Shown one piece after another: positions 50,823 to 60,381 of a stretch of DNA of 64,000 nt. Every line of letters starts with the position of its first letter. Position 1 is the stretch's first letter. Made by a program: the position numbers and the translations under genes. The notes beneath the pieces were generated by a model. That model was not told where the DNA came from, did not search any database, and worked only from the letters and a program-made list of their open reading frames with translations. This DNA comes from Pelomonas parva (lineage in GTDB: Bacteria; Pseudomonadota; Gammaproteobacteria; Burkholderiales; Burkholderiaceae_C), in contig NZ_JBIGHV010000003.1 in assembly GCF_043555835.1 (NCBI RefSeq), forward strand, positions 310,001-374,000. Reading direction: 5' to 3'.

Positions 50823-52126
50823 GCGCGCCCGCTCGCCTGCGCGCCGCGTTGCGGCTGACGCTGAAGACCTGCGCCTGGGCGGCGCTGGCCCTGGTGGTCG
50901 CCAGCGTGGTGGCCCTGGCGCTGGCGGTCCAGGGCTCGCCACGCTGGCCGGGGCCGGCCGAGGTGTCGGCGGTGGACGTCGCCCGGGCGCGCAGCTTCCT
51001 GCAGCGCAACGACCCGCGCCGGCCGGCACCGGGCCCGCTGCGCACGATGGTGGCGACCGAACGTGAAGCCAACCTCATGCTGGACCAGCTGGTGCGCCGC
51101 CTGGCGCCGGGTACACCGGGCGCTTCGGCGCAGTTGCTGTTGAGCGGCGGTAGCGCGCGGCTGCAGGCCAGCCTGCCGGTGCCGCGCAGCCCCGTCACGG
51201 CCTGGCTGAACATCAGCGCGACGCTGCACGAGACCCCCGGGCTGCCCACCCTCGACGACCTGCAGCTGGGGCGGCTGCCATTGCCAGCCTGGCTGGCCAA
51301 GTGGCTGCTGCCGCGACTGGTCGAGCGCCTGCACGCCACCCCCGAGGGCGCGCTGGCACTGGACATGGTGCGGCGCGTGCGCCTGATGCCGGCACGGCTG
51401 GAGGTGGTCTATGAGTGGGGCGACCACGGCCTGCAGCGCGTGCTCGGCACGCTGCTGCCGCCGTCTGAGCAAGCGCGCCTGACCGCCTATGCCCAGGCCC
51501 TGGCCGGCGCGCTGCAGGCGCACGCCTCGGCGGGTGGCGGCGCGGGCCTGCCGCTGGAGCGCCTGCTGCCGCCGCTGTTCACGCTCGCCAGCCAGCGCAG
51601 CGTCGGTGGAGATGCGCTGGCGGAAAACCGTGCGGCGCTGTTGACGCTGGCGCTGCAGGCCACCGGCCGGCGGCTGTCCGACCTGGTGCCTGCCATCCAG
51701 GCCGCCCCTCAGCCGCAGCGGGTGACGGTGACGCTGGCCGGCCGCGACGACTTCGCCCAGCACTTCCTGATCTCCGCCGTGGTGGCACTGGAAGGCGGCG
51801 GCCCGCTGGCCGACGCCATCGGCGTTTACAAGGAAGTGGCGGACCTGCGCAGTGGTAGCGGCTTCAGCTTCAACGACATCGCCGCCGACCGCGCCGGTAC
51901 GCGGCTGGGCCTGCTGGCCCGGCGCGACCCACGGGCGCTGCAAGACCGCCTGGCGCGCGGCGCGCGTGAGAGCGACTTCATGCCCGATGTGGCCGACCTG
52001 CCGGAATTCCTCGGCCGCAGGGAGTTCCTCGCCACCTACGGCGGCGTGGACGCGCCGGCCTACCGCCGCATGCTGGCCGACATCGAGCGGCGGCTGGACG
52101 CGCTGCCGCTGCTGCGCGCGCCCTGA
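50819..52126 (+). CDS. Uncharacterised membrane-anchored protein
   Basis: 435 residues from GTG 50819. An N-terminal hydrophobic segment (ALALVVASVVALALAVQ, about 20-37) probably anchors it in the inner membrane with the rest in the periplasm. A distinctive C-terminal block, SGFSFNDIAADRAGTRLGLL then SDFMPDVADLPEFL, looks conserved, but I do not recognise a named family. The start is uncertain because the GGAGGAG upstream is only one base away. It is the gene immediately after the duplicated dps tail. No function is assigned. Confidence 0.7.
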   Translation: MSAPARLRAALRLTLKTCAWAALALVVASVVALALAVQGSPRWPGPAEVSAVDVARARSFLQRNDPRRPAPGPLRTMVATEREANLMLDQLVRRLAPGTPGASAQLLLSGGSARLQASLPVPRSPVTAWLNISATLHETPGLPTLDDLQLGRLPLPAWLAKWLLPRLVERLHATPEGALALDMVRRVRLMPARLEVVYEWGDHGLQRVLGTLLPPSEQARLTAYAQALAGALQAHASAGGGAGLPLERLLPPLFTLASQRSVGGDALAENRAALLTLALQATGRRLSDLVPAIQAAPQPQRVTVTLAGRDDFAQHFLISAVVALEGGGPLADAIGVYKEVADLRSGSGFSFNDIAADRAGTRLGLLARRDPRALQDRLARGARESDFMPDVADLPEFLGRREFLATYGGVDAPAYRRMLADIERRLDALPLLRAP

Positions 52127-52146
52127 GCGTCTTCACTGATGTCGGG

Positions 52147-52212
52147 TTTGCGACCCTTGCTGCGCGCGCCGAAGCCGTTCGCCCCGTCGCGCAGCAAGCC
52201 TGGCCTCGCAAA
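52147..52212. repeat. Compound inverted repeat between genes
   Basis: Two nested perfect pairs: CTTGCTGCGCG (52156-52166) with CGCGCAGCAAG (52188-52198), and outside them TTTGCGA (52147-52153) with TCGCAAA (52206-52212). The interrupted stem is about 18 bp around a 21-base loop. It lies 20 bases past the stop of the membrane-anchored protein, so it may be a transcription terminator (no U-run seen) or a small palindromic element. Confidence 0.6.
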
Positions 52213-52260
52213 TCTAGTCTGCGTGCGGGCCGATCCTGGCTCGTCACGGGAGATTGACTG

Positions 52261-52833
52261 ATGAAAGCCTCTGCCATCGTTGCCGCCATCGGGGTCGGCG
52301 TGCTCGCCACCGCGCTGGCCAAGCCGGCCGGCCTGCCCAACGGCTGGCTGCAGACCGGCCCGGCCAAGACCTGCGAGGGTCAGGTCGTGCCGGCCAGTGG
52401 CGCGCCCAGCCCCCGGGTCTTCAGCCTCGACTGCAAACCGGGTACCGAGGGCTTTTCCACGCTGATGCAGCAGATCGGCAGCGGCGACTACGCCGGCAAG
52501 CGCGTGCAGCTGACCGCCCAGGTGCGCGGCGACCAGCTCGCCGCCTGGGGCGGCCTGTGGATGCGCGCCGACAGCGGCCAGCGCCCCGGCACCGCCTTCG
52601 ACAACATGAACGACCGGCCGCTGCGCGGCAGCTTCGGCTGGCAGCCGGCGCAGGTGGTGCTGGACATCCCGGCCGACGCGACGACGCTGAGCTTCGGCTT
52701 CCTGCTCGAAGGCGGCGGCCAGCTGCAGGCCACCGCCTTCAACCTGGAGGTGGTGCCGGCGGCCACGCCCACCACCGGCAAGGGGCCGATCCAGGTGCTG
52801 CCGACCCGGCCCAACCACCTGACGCCGCCTTGA
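52261..52833 (+). CDS. Secreted protein with a GLWMR-type beta-sandwich domain
   Basis: 190 residues with a signal peptide (MKASAIVAAIGVGVLATALA). The mature part has GWLQTGPAKTCEG, FSTLMQQIGSGDYAGKRVQL, AWGGLWMRADS, TAFDNMNDRPLRGSFGW and LSFGFLLEGGGQL. This pattern recalls a jelly-roll-like domain usually attached to regulators or peptidases; here it stands alone. Its ligand is unknown. The stop codon overlaps the proposed TTG start of the downstream histidine kinase, suggesting one operon with the second LytS/LytT pair. Confidence 0.75.
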   Translation: MKASAIVAAIGVGVLATALAKPAGLPNGWLQTGPAKTCEGQVVPASGAPSPRVFSLDCKPGTEGFSTLMQQIGSGDYAGKRVQLTAQVRGDQLAAWGGLWMRADSGQRPGTAFDNMNDRPLRGSFGWQPAQVVLDIPADATTLSFGFLLEGGGQLQATAFNLEVVPAATPTTGKGPIQVLPTRPNHLTPP

Positions 52834-53864
52834 GCCACACCGAGCTGACACTGGGCCATGAACTGGCCCAGGCCCTGCGGGAGGAGGGCGTGGGCTGGCA
52901 CCGACCCCGCCGCCTGCTGGTGGGCGCGCTGGCCCTGCTGGCGCTGGCGCTGAGCCTGCAGCGCTGGCCGCAGGCAGTGCCGCTGACCGTGGGCCTGCTG
53001 CTGGGCCATGCCACGACCGACGGGCTCTGCGGCCTGCTCGCCCGCCGTCGCCGCACGGCCCTCGAACTGCTGTTGATCGCGCTGCTGCTGGGCGCCACGG
53101 TGGGCTGGGCCGCCGAGCAGGCGCTGGCGACCCAGGCCATGACTGCAGCCGACCGCCTCACACGCGCGTGGCTGCACCTGGGCTTCGGGGCCGTCATGCT
53201 GGGCCTGCCGCTGCTGCAAGGCCTGCGCCGCCTGCGCGCGCTGCGCCGCGTGGAGCAGGACCGTGCCCGGCTGCGCGCCGAGTTGCAGATGCTGCAGGCG
53301 CAGATCGAGCCCCACTTCCTGTTCAACACGCTGGCCACGCTGCGAAGCTTCATCCGCCAGGGCTCGGACCAGTCGCTGCCGCTGCTGGACGCCGTCAGCA
53401 GCCTGTTCGACATCGCGCTGACACGGGCGCGCCAGGCCGAGTCCACGCTAGGCCAGGAGTGCCAGATCGTCGAGCACTACCTGGCCATCATGGCGCTGCG
53501 CCTGGGCGAGCGGCTGCGCTGGCGGCTCGATGTCGACGACGCGCTGCTGGACCTGCCGCTGCCCCCGCTGATGCTGCAGCCGCTGGTGGAGAACGCCATC
53601 CAGCACGGCATCGAGCCCAGCGAGGCCGGCGGCGAGGTGTTGCTGCAGGCGCGTCGCGACGGCGCAGGGCTGCGGCTGAGTGTCAGCAACGGCGGCTGCC
53701 CGCTGCAACCCGGCGCCGAACCTGCCGGGCAAGCGGGCCACGGCGTGGCGCTGGCCAACCTGCGCCAGCGCCTGCGCGCACTGCACGGCGACGACGCAAC
53801 GCTGACCCTCGCCACCAACGCCGCCGGTCTCACCGAGGCGACGCTGACACTGCCTCTGCCATGA
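52830..53864 (+). CDS. LytS-type sensor histidine kinase (second pair)
   Basis: About 344 residues if TTG 52830, overlapping the previous stop codon, is the start; GTG about 52889 is an alternative. The ORF extends further upstream in this frame, but there it runs through the secreted-protein gene in another frame. Hydrophobic segments lie at about residues 25-130. The kinase core shows LQAQIEPHFLFNTLATLRSF (phosphorylated His), PLVENAIQHGI and a GVALANLRQRL G-box. It is coupled by a four-base overlap to its LytTR partner. Confidence 0.87.
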   Translation: MSHTELTLGHELAQALREEGVGWHRPRRLLVGALALLALALSLQRWPQAVPLTVGLLLGHATTDGLCGLLARRRRTALELLLIALLLGATVGWAAEQALATQAMTAADRLTRAWLHLGFGAVMLGLPLLQGLRRLRALRRVEQDRARLRAELQMLQAQIEPHFLFNTLATLRSFIRQGSDQSLPLLDAVSSLFDIALTRARQAESTLGQECQIVEHYLAIMALRLGERLRWRLDVDDALLDLPLPPLMLQPLVENAIQHGIEPSEAGGEVLLQARRDGAGLRLSVSNGGCPLQPGAEPAGQAGHGVALANLRQRLRALHGDDATLTLATNAAGLTEATLTLPLP

Positions 53865-54556
53865 CCACCGCCCTCATCGCCGACGACGAACCGCAGCTGC
53901 TGGACGAGCTGCACCAGCTGCTCACCGAGGCCTGGCCCGATCTCGCCATCGTGGCCCGCGCGAAGAGCGGCACCGAGGCACGCAGGCTGCTGGACGAGCT
54001 GCGGCCGGACATCGCCTTCCTGGACATCCGCATGCCGGGCATCGACGGGCTGTCGCTGGCCAGCCTGGCACCGGCCGGCACGCGGCTGGTGTTCGTCACG
54101 GCCCACCCCGAGCATGCGCTGGACGCCTTCGAACATGGCGCCGTGGACTATCTGCGCAAGCCGCTGACGCCAGCGCGCCTGGCTGCCACCGTGCAGCGGC
54201 TGCAACAGCAGGGCCCGGCGGCCGCCGAGAAGCTGCGCTTCCTGCAGGCCTGGACCGGCAACACGATGAAGCTGCTGGAGGTGGACCAGCTCGCCGCGCT
54301 GCGCTCGGAGCTGCGCCACACGCGGGCACTGAGCCAGGGTGGCGAGCAGTTGCTGCTGCGCACGTCGCTGGGCGAGCTGATGCATCAGCTAGACCCGCAG
54401 CTCTTCTGGCAAATCCACCGCGGCTCGGTCGTCAACGCGCGGGCCATCGAGCGCATCGAGCGGCGCGACGACGGCGAGCTGTGGGTACACCTGCGCGGGC
54501 TGGCCCAGCCGCTGCCCGTGAGTCGCGCGCACCGCGGGCGTTTCCGCAGCATGTAG
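53861..54556 (+). CDS. LytTR-family response regulator (second pair)
   Basis: 231 residues from ATG 53861, overlapping the kinase stop (ATGA). The receiver has Asp55 in IAFLDIRMPG, Thr in LVFVTAHPEHAL and Lys in DYLRKPLTP. A LytTR domain follows (about 130-231; FWQIHRGSVVNARAIERIER and LPVSRAHRGRF). It forms a two-component system with the upstream kinase. The neighbouring secreted-protein genes downstream are candidate targets, but no LytTR direct-repeat site was identified. Confidence 0.92.
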   Translation: MTTALIADDEPQLLDELHQLLTEAWPDLAIVARAKSGTEARRLLDELRPDIAFLDIRMPGIDGLSLASLAPAGTRLVFVTAHPEHALDAFEHGAVDYLRKPLTPARLAATVQRLQQQGPAAAEKLRFLQAWTGNTMKLLEVDQLAALRSELRHTRALSQGGEQLLLRTSLGELMHQLDPQLFWQIHRGSVVNARAIERIERRDDGELWVHLRGLAQPLPVSRAHRGRFRSM

Positions 54557-54598
54557 TCGTCAGCGTGACTGGCGCCATGGTGCAGGCCAACACTGCGG

Positions 54599-54616
54599 GC
54601 GCGAACAAGTTCGCGC
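54599..54616. promoter_or_regulatory. Perfect palindrome upstream of the secreted-protein cluster
   Basis: GCGCGAAC (54599-54606) and GTTCGCGC (54609-54616) are perfect 8-base arms separated by AA. It lies 43 bases past the LytTR regulator stop and 155 bases before the next gene. The two-base spacer favours a protein-binding operator over an RNA hairpin. It may equally be chance in GC-rich DNA. Confidence 0.35.
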
Positions 54617-54770
54617 TAGTGGCCGGCTTGCGCTGACCACCGCAGCCGGAGGGCGCCGCTCCGTCAGCAAAATTCGGGGGATGCGCGCCGAGCACGCGCA
54701 TCGGGTCGCGAGATGCCGCCGACGGACGACGGCAGCCGGTCGACCTCCCAGTTTCTTGAAGAGGGAATCC

Positions 54771-55475
54771 ATGTTCAACCGGATCACGCCGTTCGCGCTG
54801 GCTTGCGCGATGACAGGCTTCGTTTCAGCCGCTGCCGCGCAGCCGCAGCAGACCGCCGAGGGCGCGCAGCGCTTCCTGGCGCTGCTGGCCAAGGATGGCC
54901 ATCTCAACGTCAGCTTGCCCGACAAGAACGGCTCACCGATGTGGGTCAAGGGCACGCGCAAGACCACCCATCGCTGGCAGGACAAGGGCGTCGTGGACAA
55001 CAGCCGGCCGGGCCCTCACGACGACGCCAGCGCGCCGGTCACGGCGCCGCTGAAATGGCTGTTGGTCGTCCGCAAGCTGGAGGGCATGGACGAGAACGCC
55101 AACGCCGATGCCTGCACGACCCGCGTCGACACCACCACCACCGAGAAGCTGGGGAGCACGTCCAGCGACAGCCACTGGTTGACGAAAGAGACCTTCTTCA
55201 GCATTGAGCGGCTCTGGTACCAGACGACGATCACGGATGAATACGAAGACCCGGCCGTCAAGTACGCCGGCCCCCACCACCTCGCCTGGGGCCGGGCGGT
55301 GATCACCCGCGCCGCCAATGGGCGCGTCACCGCGCGTGCGCCGGGCGCGAAGTTCAACACCGAGCTCGTCTTCCCCGGAGACAGGGTCAAGGACCCCGAG
55401 TTGGCCGACCGCGTCGAGTACGCGATGAAGTTCCTGAAGGCGAGCTGCGACAAGGCCGCCGCCACCGGTTTCTGA
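54771..55475 (+). CDS. Secreted protein of unknown family (paralogue A)
   Basis: 234 residues from ATG 54771, with GAGGGA upstream. A signal peptide (CAMTGFVSAAAAQ) precedes a mature part beginning QQTAEGAQRFLALLAKDG. It has paired cysteines (ADACTTRV and LKASCDK) and the C-terminal signature ADRVEYAMKFLKASCDK. The next gene encodes a paralogue sharing these blocks. I do not recognise a named domain. Probably periplasmic or secreted. Confidence 0.8.
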   Translation: MFNRITPFALACAMTGFVSAAAAQPQQTAEGAQRFLALLAKDGHLNVSLPDKNGSPMWVKGTRKTTHRWQDKGVVDNSRPGPHDDASAPVTAPLKWLLVVRKLEGMDENANADACTTRVDTTTTEKLGSTSSDSHWLTKETFFSIERLWYQTTITDEYEDPAVKYAGPHHLAWGRAVITRAANGRVTARAPGAKFNTELVFPGDRVKDPELADRVEYAMKFLKASCDKAAATGF

Positions 55476-55506
55476 ACCTTCCCCACAGCTTCCACCGAGC
55501 CCTCCG

Positions 55507-56193
55507 ATGCGGCCCCGACTCCTGCCCTGCGCCTGCGCCTGCGCGCTGGCCGCCGCCCTCCTCCCCGCCTCCGCCCAGCAGCAAACAGCGGCCGGCGCCC
55601 AGCAGTTCCTGGGCATGCTGGCCGGCGACGGCGCGCTGTTCGTGCAGGCGCTGGACAAGACCACCAACGCCATGACGGTGCAGGGCACCCAGACCTTCGT
55701 CCGCCGCTGGCTGAAGAACGGCGTGCCGCAGAACGACGGGCCCTATGGTGGCGTGAGCACGAGCCCCACCGCATTCAATCTCTCGCAGATGCTGGACGTC
55801 AAGAAGGCGGAAGGCCTGGACCCGCAGGCGAATGTGGACCCCTGCACCACCCGGCTGGAGACCTCCACAAAGGAGAAGCCCGACCGTGAGCACGTCAGCG
55901 ACGCCAGCGCGGTGAAGGAGACCTTCTTCGGCTACGACACGCTGCCCTATCGCGAGACCGTCACCACCAGGTTCGAGGATCCCAACGTCAAGTACGCCGG
56001 TCCCTATTACGTCGCCTGGGGCAAGGCCGTCATCAGCCGCAGCACCGGCTGGATCGCCGCGAGCACGCAGGACAGCCGGTTCAACGCCCACCTCTTCTTC
56101 AAGATCAAGGACCAGGAGATGGCGGACCGCGTCGAGTACGCGATGAAGTTCCTCAAGGCGAGCTGCGACAAGACCACCGCAACCGGGTTCTGA
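55507..56193 (+). CDS. Secreted protein of unknown family (paralogue B)
   Basis: 228 residues with a signal peptide (ACALAAALLPASAQ). It shares with its upstream neighbour the blocks QQTAxGAQxFL, NxDxCTTRxxT, KETFF, VKYAGPxxxAWGxAVI and the C-terminal ADRVEYAMKFLKASCDK. The pair arose by tandem duplication (inference) but has diverged in the middle. Function unknown. The following coiled-coil gene starts four bases after its stop, so the three form a probable operon. Confidence 0.8.
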   Translation: MRPRLLPCACACALAAALLPASAQQQTAAGAQQFLGMLAGDGALFVQALDKTTNAMTVQGTQTFVRRWLKNGVPQNDGPYGGVSTSPTAFNLSQMLDVKKAEGLDPQANVDPCTTRLETSTKEKPDREHVSDASAVKETFFGYDTLPYRETVTTRFEDPNVKYAGPYYVAWGKAVISRSTGWIAASTQDSRFNAHLFFKIKDQEMADRVEYAMKFLKASCDKTTATGF

Positions 56194-56196
56194 ACG

Positions 56197-57165
56197 ATGC
56201 GCAAGGAACTGCCCCTTTTCTCAGGCGCCCTGCTGGCGCTGTTGTCCCTGCCGCTGTCCGCTGCCGCGCAGACGACCACGCCCGAGGCTGCGTCGGCACC
56301 GGCCGTCGAGGCGCCACGCCAGCTGAGCGAGCAGGATCTCGCCCGGCTGCGCCGCAGCGTGCAGAACAGCAAGCTCCGCGCAGCCGAAGACGCGCGCCAG
56401 GCCGAGCTGCAGCGGCAGGAGCAGGCGCGACAAGCCGAACTGCAGCGCCGCATCAACGAAGCGGCGGCAGCCCGCCAGGCGCAGGAGGATGCGAGGGCCG
56501 ACGCCGCCGACGAGGCGGACCGGGCGCGGCGCGCCGCGCAATTCAATGCCTCAAGGGCGGCCAGCGAACGCGCGCTGGCCCAATCTCTCGGACGGCTGAA
56601 CAACACCGTCAATCAGGTGCAGGCCCAGCAGGCGCAGCAGGCCGAACGCCAGCGCGAGCAGGCCGACGCGGCGCAGCGTGCGGAGCGGCAGCGCCAGGTG
56701 CAGTTGATCAACCAGGCCAACCAGCGCCAGGACCAGGAGGCCGCGCGCCTGGCCGCGCAGCGCCAGCAGTCCGAGCAGGCGCGCGCCGATGCACAGGCCG
56801 CCGAACGCGCAGAGACGCAGCGCCGGCGCGACGAGCAACTGCGGCGCGATGTGGCCGCCGAACGCGAACGCCAGGCGGCGCGTCAGCAGGCCGCGAGCTC
56901 CGGCGGTTCCCTGACGATCACCGAAAAACCCAGGGCACCGGACCTGCCCGCTGCCACGCCCGCGCCCAAGCCGCCACAGAACACCGCGCCGACGCGCGTC
57001 ACGCGCATGTTCCTGGGCAAGAGCTGCGCCGACGCGCGCGCCGGTGCGCAGACCTGGGTCGGCAAGAACGGCACGTTCTCGATTGAAAGCGAGGAACCGA
57101 ACGGCCACGACGGCCTGTGCCGCGTGACGATCTACGGCTGGAGCGGTTCGTCGGGCGCGCAGTGA
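56197..57165 (+). CDS. Secreted coiled-coil protein with a Cys-containing C-terminal domain
   Basis: 322 residues: signal peptide (SGALLALLSLPLSAAAQ), then about 190 residues of Gln/Ala/Arg/Glu-rich heptad sequence (60-235), a Pro/Ala linker, and a compact C-terminal part with two cysteines (FLGKSCADARAG and GLCRVTIYGWSG) that could form a disulfide. The rod-plus-head layout suggests a periplasmic structural or adaptor protein; no family recognised. It is close behind the two secreted paralogues. Confidence 0.75.
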   Translation: MRKELPLFSGALLALLSLPLSAAAQTTTPEAASAPAVEAPRQLSEQDLARLRRSVQNSKLRAAEDARQAELQRQEQARQAELQRRINEAAAARQAQEDARADAADEADRARRAAQFNASRAASERALAQSLGRLNNTVNQVQAQQAQQAERQREQADAAQRAERQRQVQLINQANQRQDQEAARLAAQRQQSEQARADAQAAERAETQRRRDEQLRRDVAAERERQAARQQAASSGGSLTITEKPRAPDLPAATPAPKPPQNTAPTRVTRMFLGKSCADARAGAQTWVGKNGTFSIESEEPNGHDGLCRVTIYGWSGSSGAQ

Positions 57166-57239
57166 GCCGCGCTGCCAGCGCGGGATGGTCGGGCCCGCGG
57201 CGCCACGGATAATCGCGGGTTAGCCCCCAGGTCCCGCCC

Positions 57240-58892
<1,653 letters not shown>

Positions 58893-59261
58893 TCAACGCC
58901 CAGTGGCGGGCGGCCCCTCGTTCATCCGCGTCAGCAATGCGCGCAGCGCCAGATCCAGCGCGGGCAAGTCGTCGTGCAGGATGCTCCAGACCGTGTCGGC
59001 AGAGATGCCCAGGTAGGCATGAGCGACACGATTGCGCGTGGCCACGATTTGCCGCCAAGGCACGTCCGGTGCCATGGCACGAAGCGCCTCGGGCACATGG
59101 GTGGCCGCTTCGCCAATGAGTTCCAGGTTGCGCAGGATGGCGTCGTAGCGCATCGCCTCAGCGGTCAGCGTTGCCTCGGTCAGGGCGCTGGAATAAGCCA
59201 GCGCCTTGCCGCAAAACTCAAGCATGTCCTCGATGTAGAGGCGAGTGTCGCGCTCAGACAT
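58893..59261 (-). CDS. HepT-like HEPN (DUF86) toxin
   Basis: 122 residues from ATG 59261 (MSERDTRLYIEDMLEFCGKA). The HEPN RNase motif Rx4HxY is present as RNRVAHAY (Arg76, His81, Tyr83). ILRNLELIGEAATHVPEALR is also typical of HepT. It pairs with the MntA gene just upstream, which it overlaps by eight bases. In such type VII systems the nucleotidyltransferase inactivates the toxin by adding AMP to the Tyr of this motif (family knowledge). Confidence 0.92.
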   Translation of the reverse strand: MSERDTRLYIEDMLEFCGKALAYSSALTEATLTAEAMRYDAILRNLELIGEAATHVPEALRAMAPDVPWRQIVATRNRVAHAYLGISADTVWSILHDDLPALDLALRALLTRMNEGPPATGR

Positions 59262-59544
59262 GGATGGCGTCGCGCTCGACGAAGGGCCGCAGGCGCTCCC
59301 GCAAGGCCGTTTCGGTGACCAGGTCGACTGGGCGGTGAAGCATGTCTTCCAGATAGAACTGCACGCCGAAGAATCGCTTGGACGTCGCGGGGCCGTCGAA
59401 GGCCACAAGCACATCCACGTCGCTGTCGGCCCGCGCCGTCCCGCGTGCCATGCTGCCAAACAACGCCAGCCGACGCACACCGAAGCGCTCCGCCAGCACA
59501 GGCTTGTGTTCGGTCAGCAGCTTCAGAAGCGTGTCGCGGTTCAT
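59254..59544 (-). CDS. MntA-like minimal nucleotidyltransferase antitoxin
   Basis: 96 residues with the nucleotidyltransferase signature LFGSMARGTARADSDVDV (GSxxRG at 30-34, metal ligands Asp42 and Asp44). The size and the immediately following hepT-like gene identify an antitoxin of the HepT/MntA type that adenylylates its partner. No operator palindrome is evident upstream. Confidence 0.92.
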   Translation of the reverse strand: MNRDTLLKLLTEHKPVLAERFGVRRLALFGSMARGTARADSDVDVLVAFDGPATSKRFFGVQFYLEDMLHRPVDLVTETALRERLRPFVERDAIHV

Positions 59545-59633
59545 GGCTGAATGATGCTACGAAAGACGCCCAGTGGCCCAATCGGCCAGCCGGGGCCGCC
59601 TGCCTCGCCGGAACCGCGGTCTAACATTTCACG

Positions 59634-60371
59634 ATGCAGATGCCCGACTCCAGACCCTGCCCTTCCTGCCACGACGCCATGGAGGTGCACGTGCTGCCGG
59701 GCCAGTACAGCGGCGAGGTGGAGATCGACTTCTGCTTCGGCTGCCAGGGCCTGTGGTTCGACCACATGGAGAACCTGAAGCTGGCGCCCGAGGCCATCGT
59801 GACGATGTTCAAGGCCATGCACCAGCACCGCGATGCGCGGCACCAGCCGCTGGCCGAGCGGCTGAACTGCCCGCAGTGCAGCGGCCCGCTTGCGCAAGGC
59901 TTCGACATCGTGCGCAGCGGCCGCTACATCACGCACCGCTGCGCCAGCCGGCATGGCCGCTTCAGCAGCTTCTCGTCGTTCATGATCGAGAAGGGCTTCG
60001 TGCGGCAGCTGACCCGGCCCGAGATCGCCGATATTGCCGCCAAGGTGGGCGTCATCAACTGCAGCAACTGCGGCGCGCCGGTGGACCTGCGCAAAGAAGA
60101 CGCGTGCTCGCACTGCCGCTCGGCCTTGTCGCTGCTGGACCCGCAGGCCGTCGAAAAGGCCTTGCAGAACTACGCGCACGCGCCGTCGCGTCAGGGCTGG
60201 GGCAGCCCGACGGACGTGGGCGATGCCCTCGTCGCCATCGCCCGGGAGCAGTCGCGCGCACAGCGGCAAGCCGCCGGCACGACGATCACCGGACCGGCGG
60301 CGGGCGTGCTGGGCGTGGACTTGTTCAGCGCGGGGCTGGCGCTGGTGGCGGAGCTGTGGAGCAGCGCCTGA
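59634..60371 (+). CDS. Multi-zinc-ribbon protein (zf-TFIIB-like)
   Basis: 245 residues with several zinc-ribbon knuckles: Cys9/Cys12 (CPSC), Cys34/Cys37 (CFGC), a CPQC pair followed by HRC, and CSNC/CSHC around residues 143-163. The first pair followed by GLWFD is the zf-TFIIB-like pattern. A weakly hydrophobic C-terminal stretch (GVLGVDLFSAGLALVAELW) could contact membrane. It may be a scaffold or nucleic-acid-binding protein; the function is unknown. Convergent with the next gene. Confidence 0.8.
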   Translation: MQMPDSRPCPSCHDAMEVHVLPGQYSGEVEIDFCFGCQGLWFDHMENLKLAPEAIVTMFKAMHQHRDARHQPLAERLNCPQCSGPLAQGFDIVRSGRYITHRCASRHGRFSSFSSFMIEKGFVRQLTRPEIADIAAKVGVINCSNCGAPVDLRKEDACSHCRSALSLLDPQAVEKALQNYAHAPSRQGWGSPTDVGDALVAIAREQSRAQRQAAGTTITGPAAGVLGVDLFSAGLALVAELWSSA

Positions 60372-60381
60372 GCCAGGCGCG

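Noticed and set aside
52254..52829. Long upstream extension of the second LytS kinase
   Set aside because: This stretch is the out-of-frame reading of the secreted-protein gene at 52261-52833, which has a signal peptide and coherent protein sequence.
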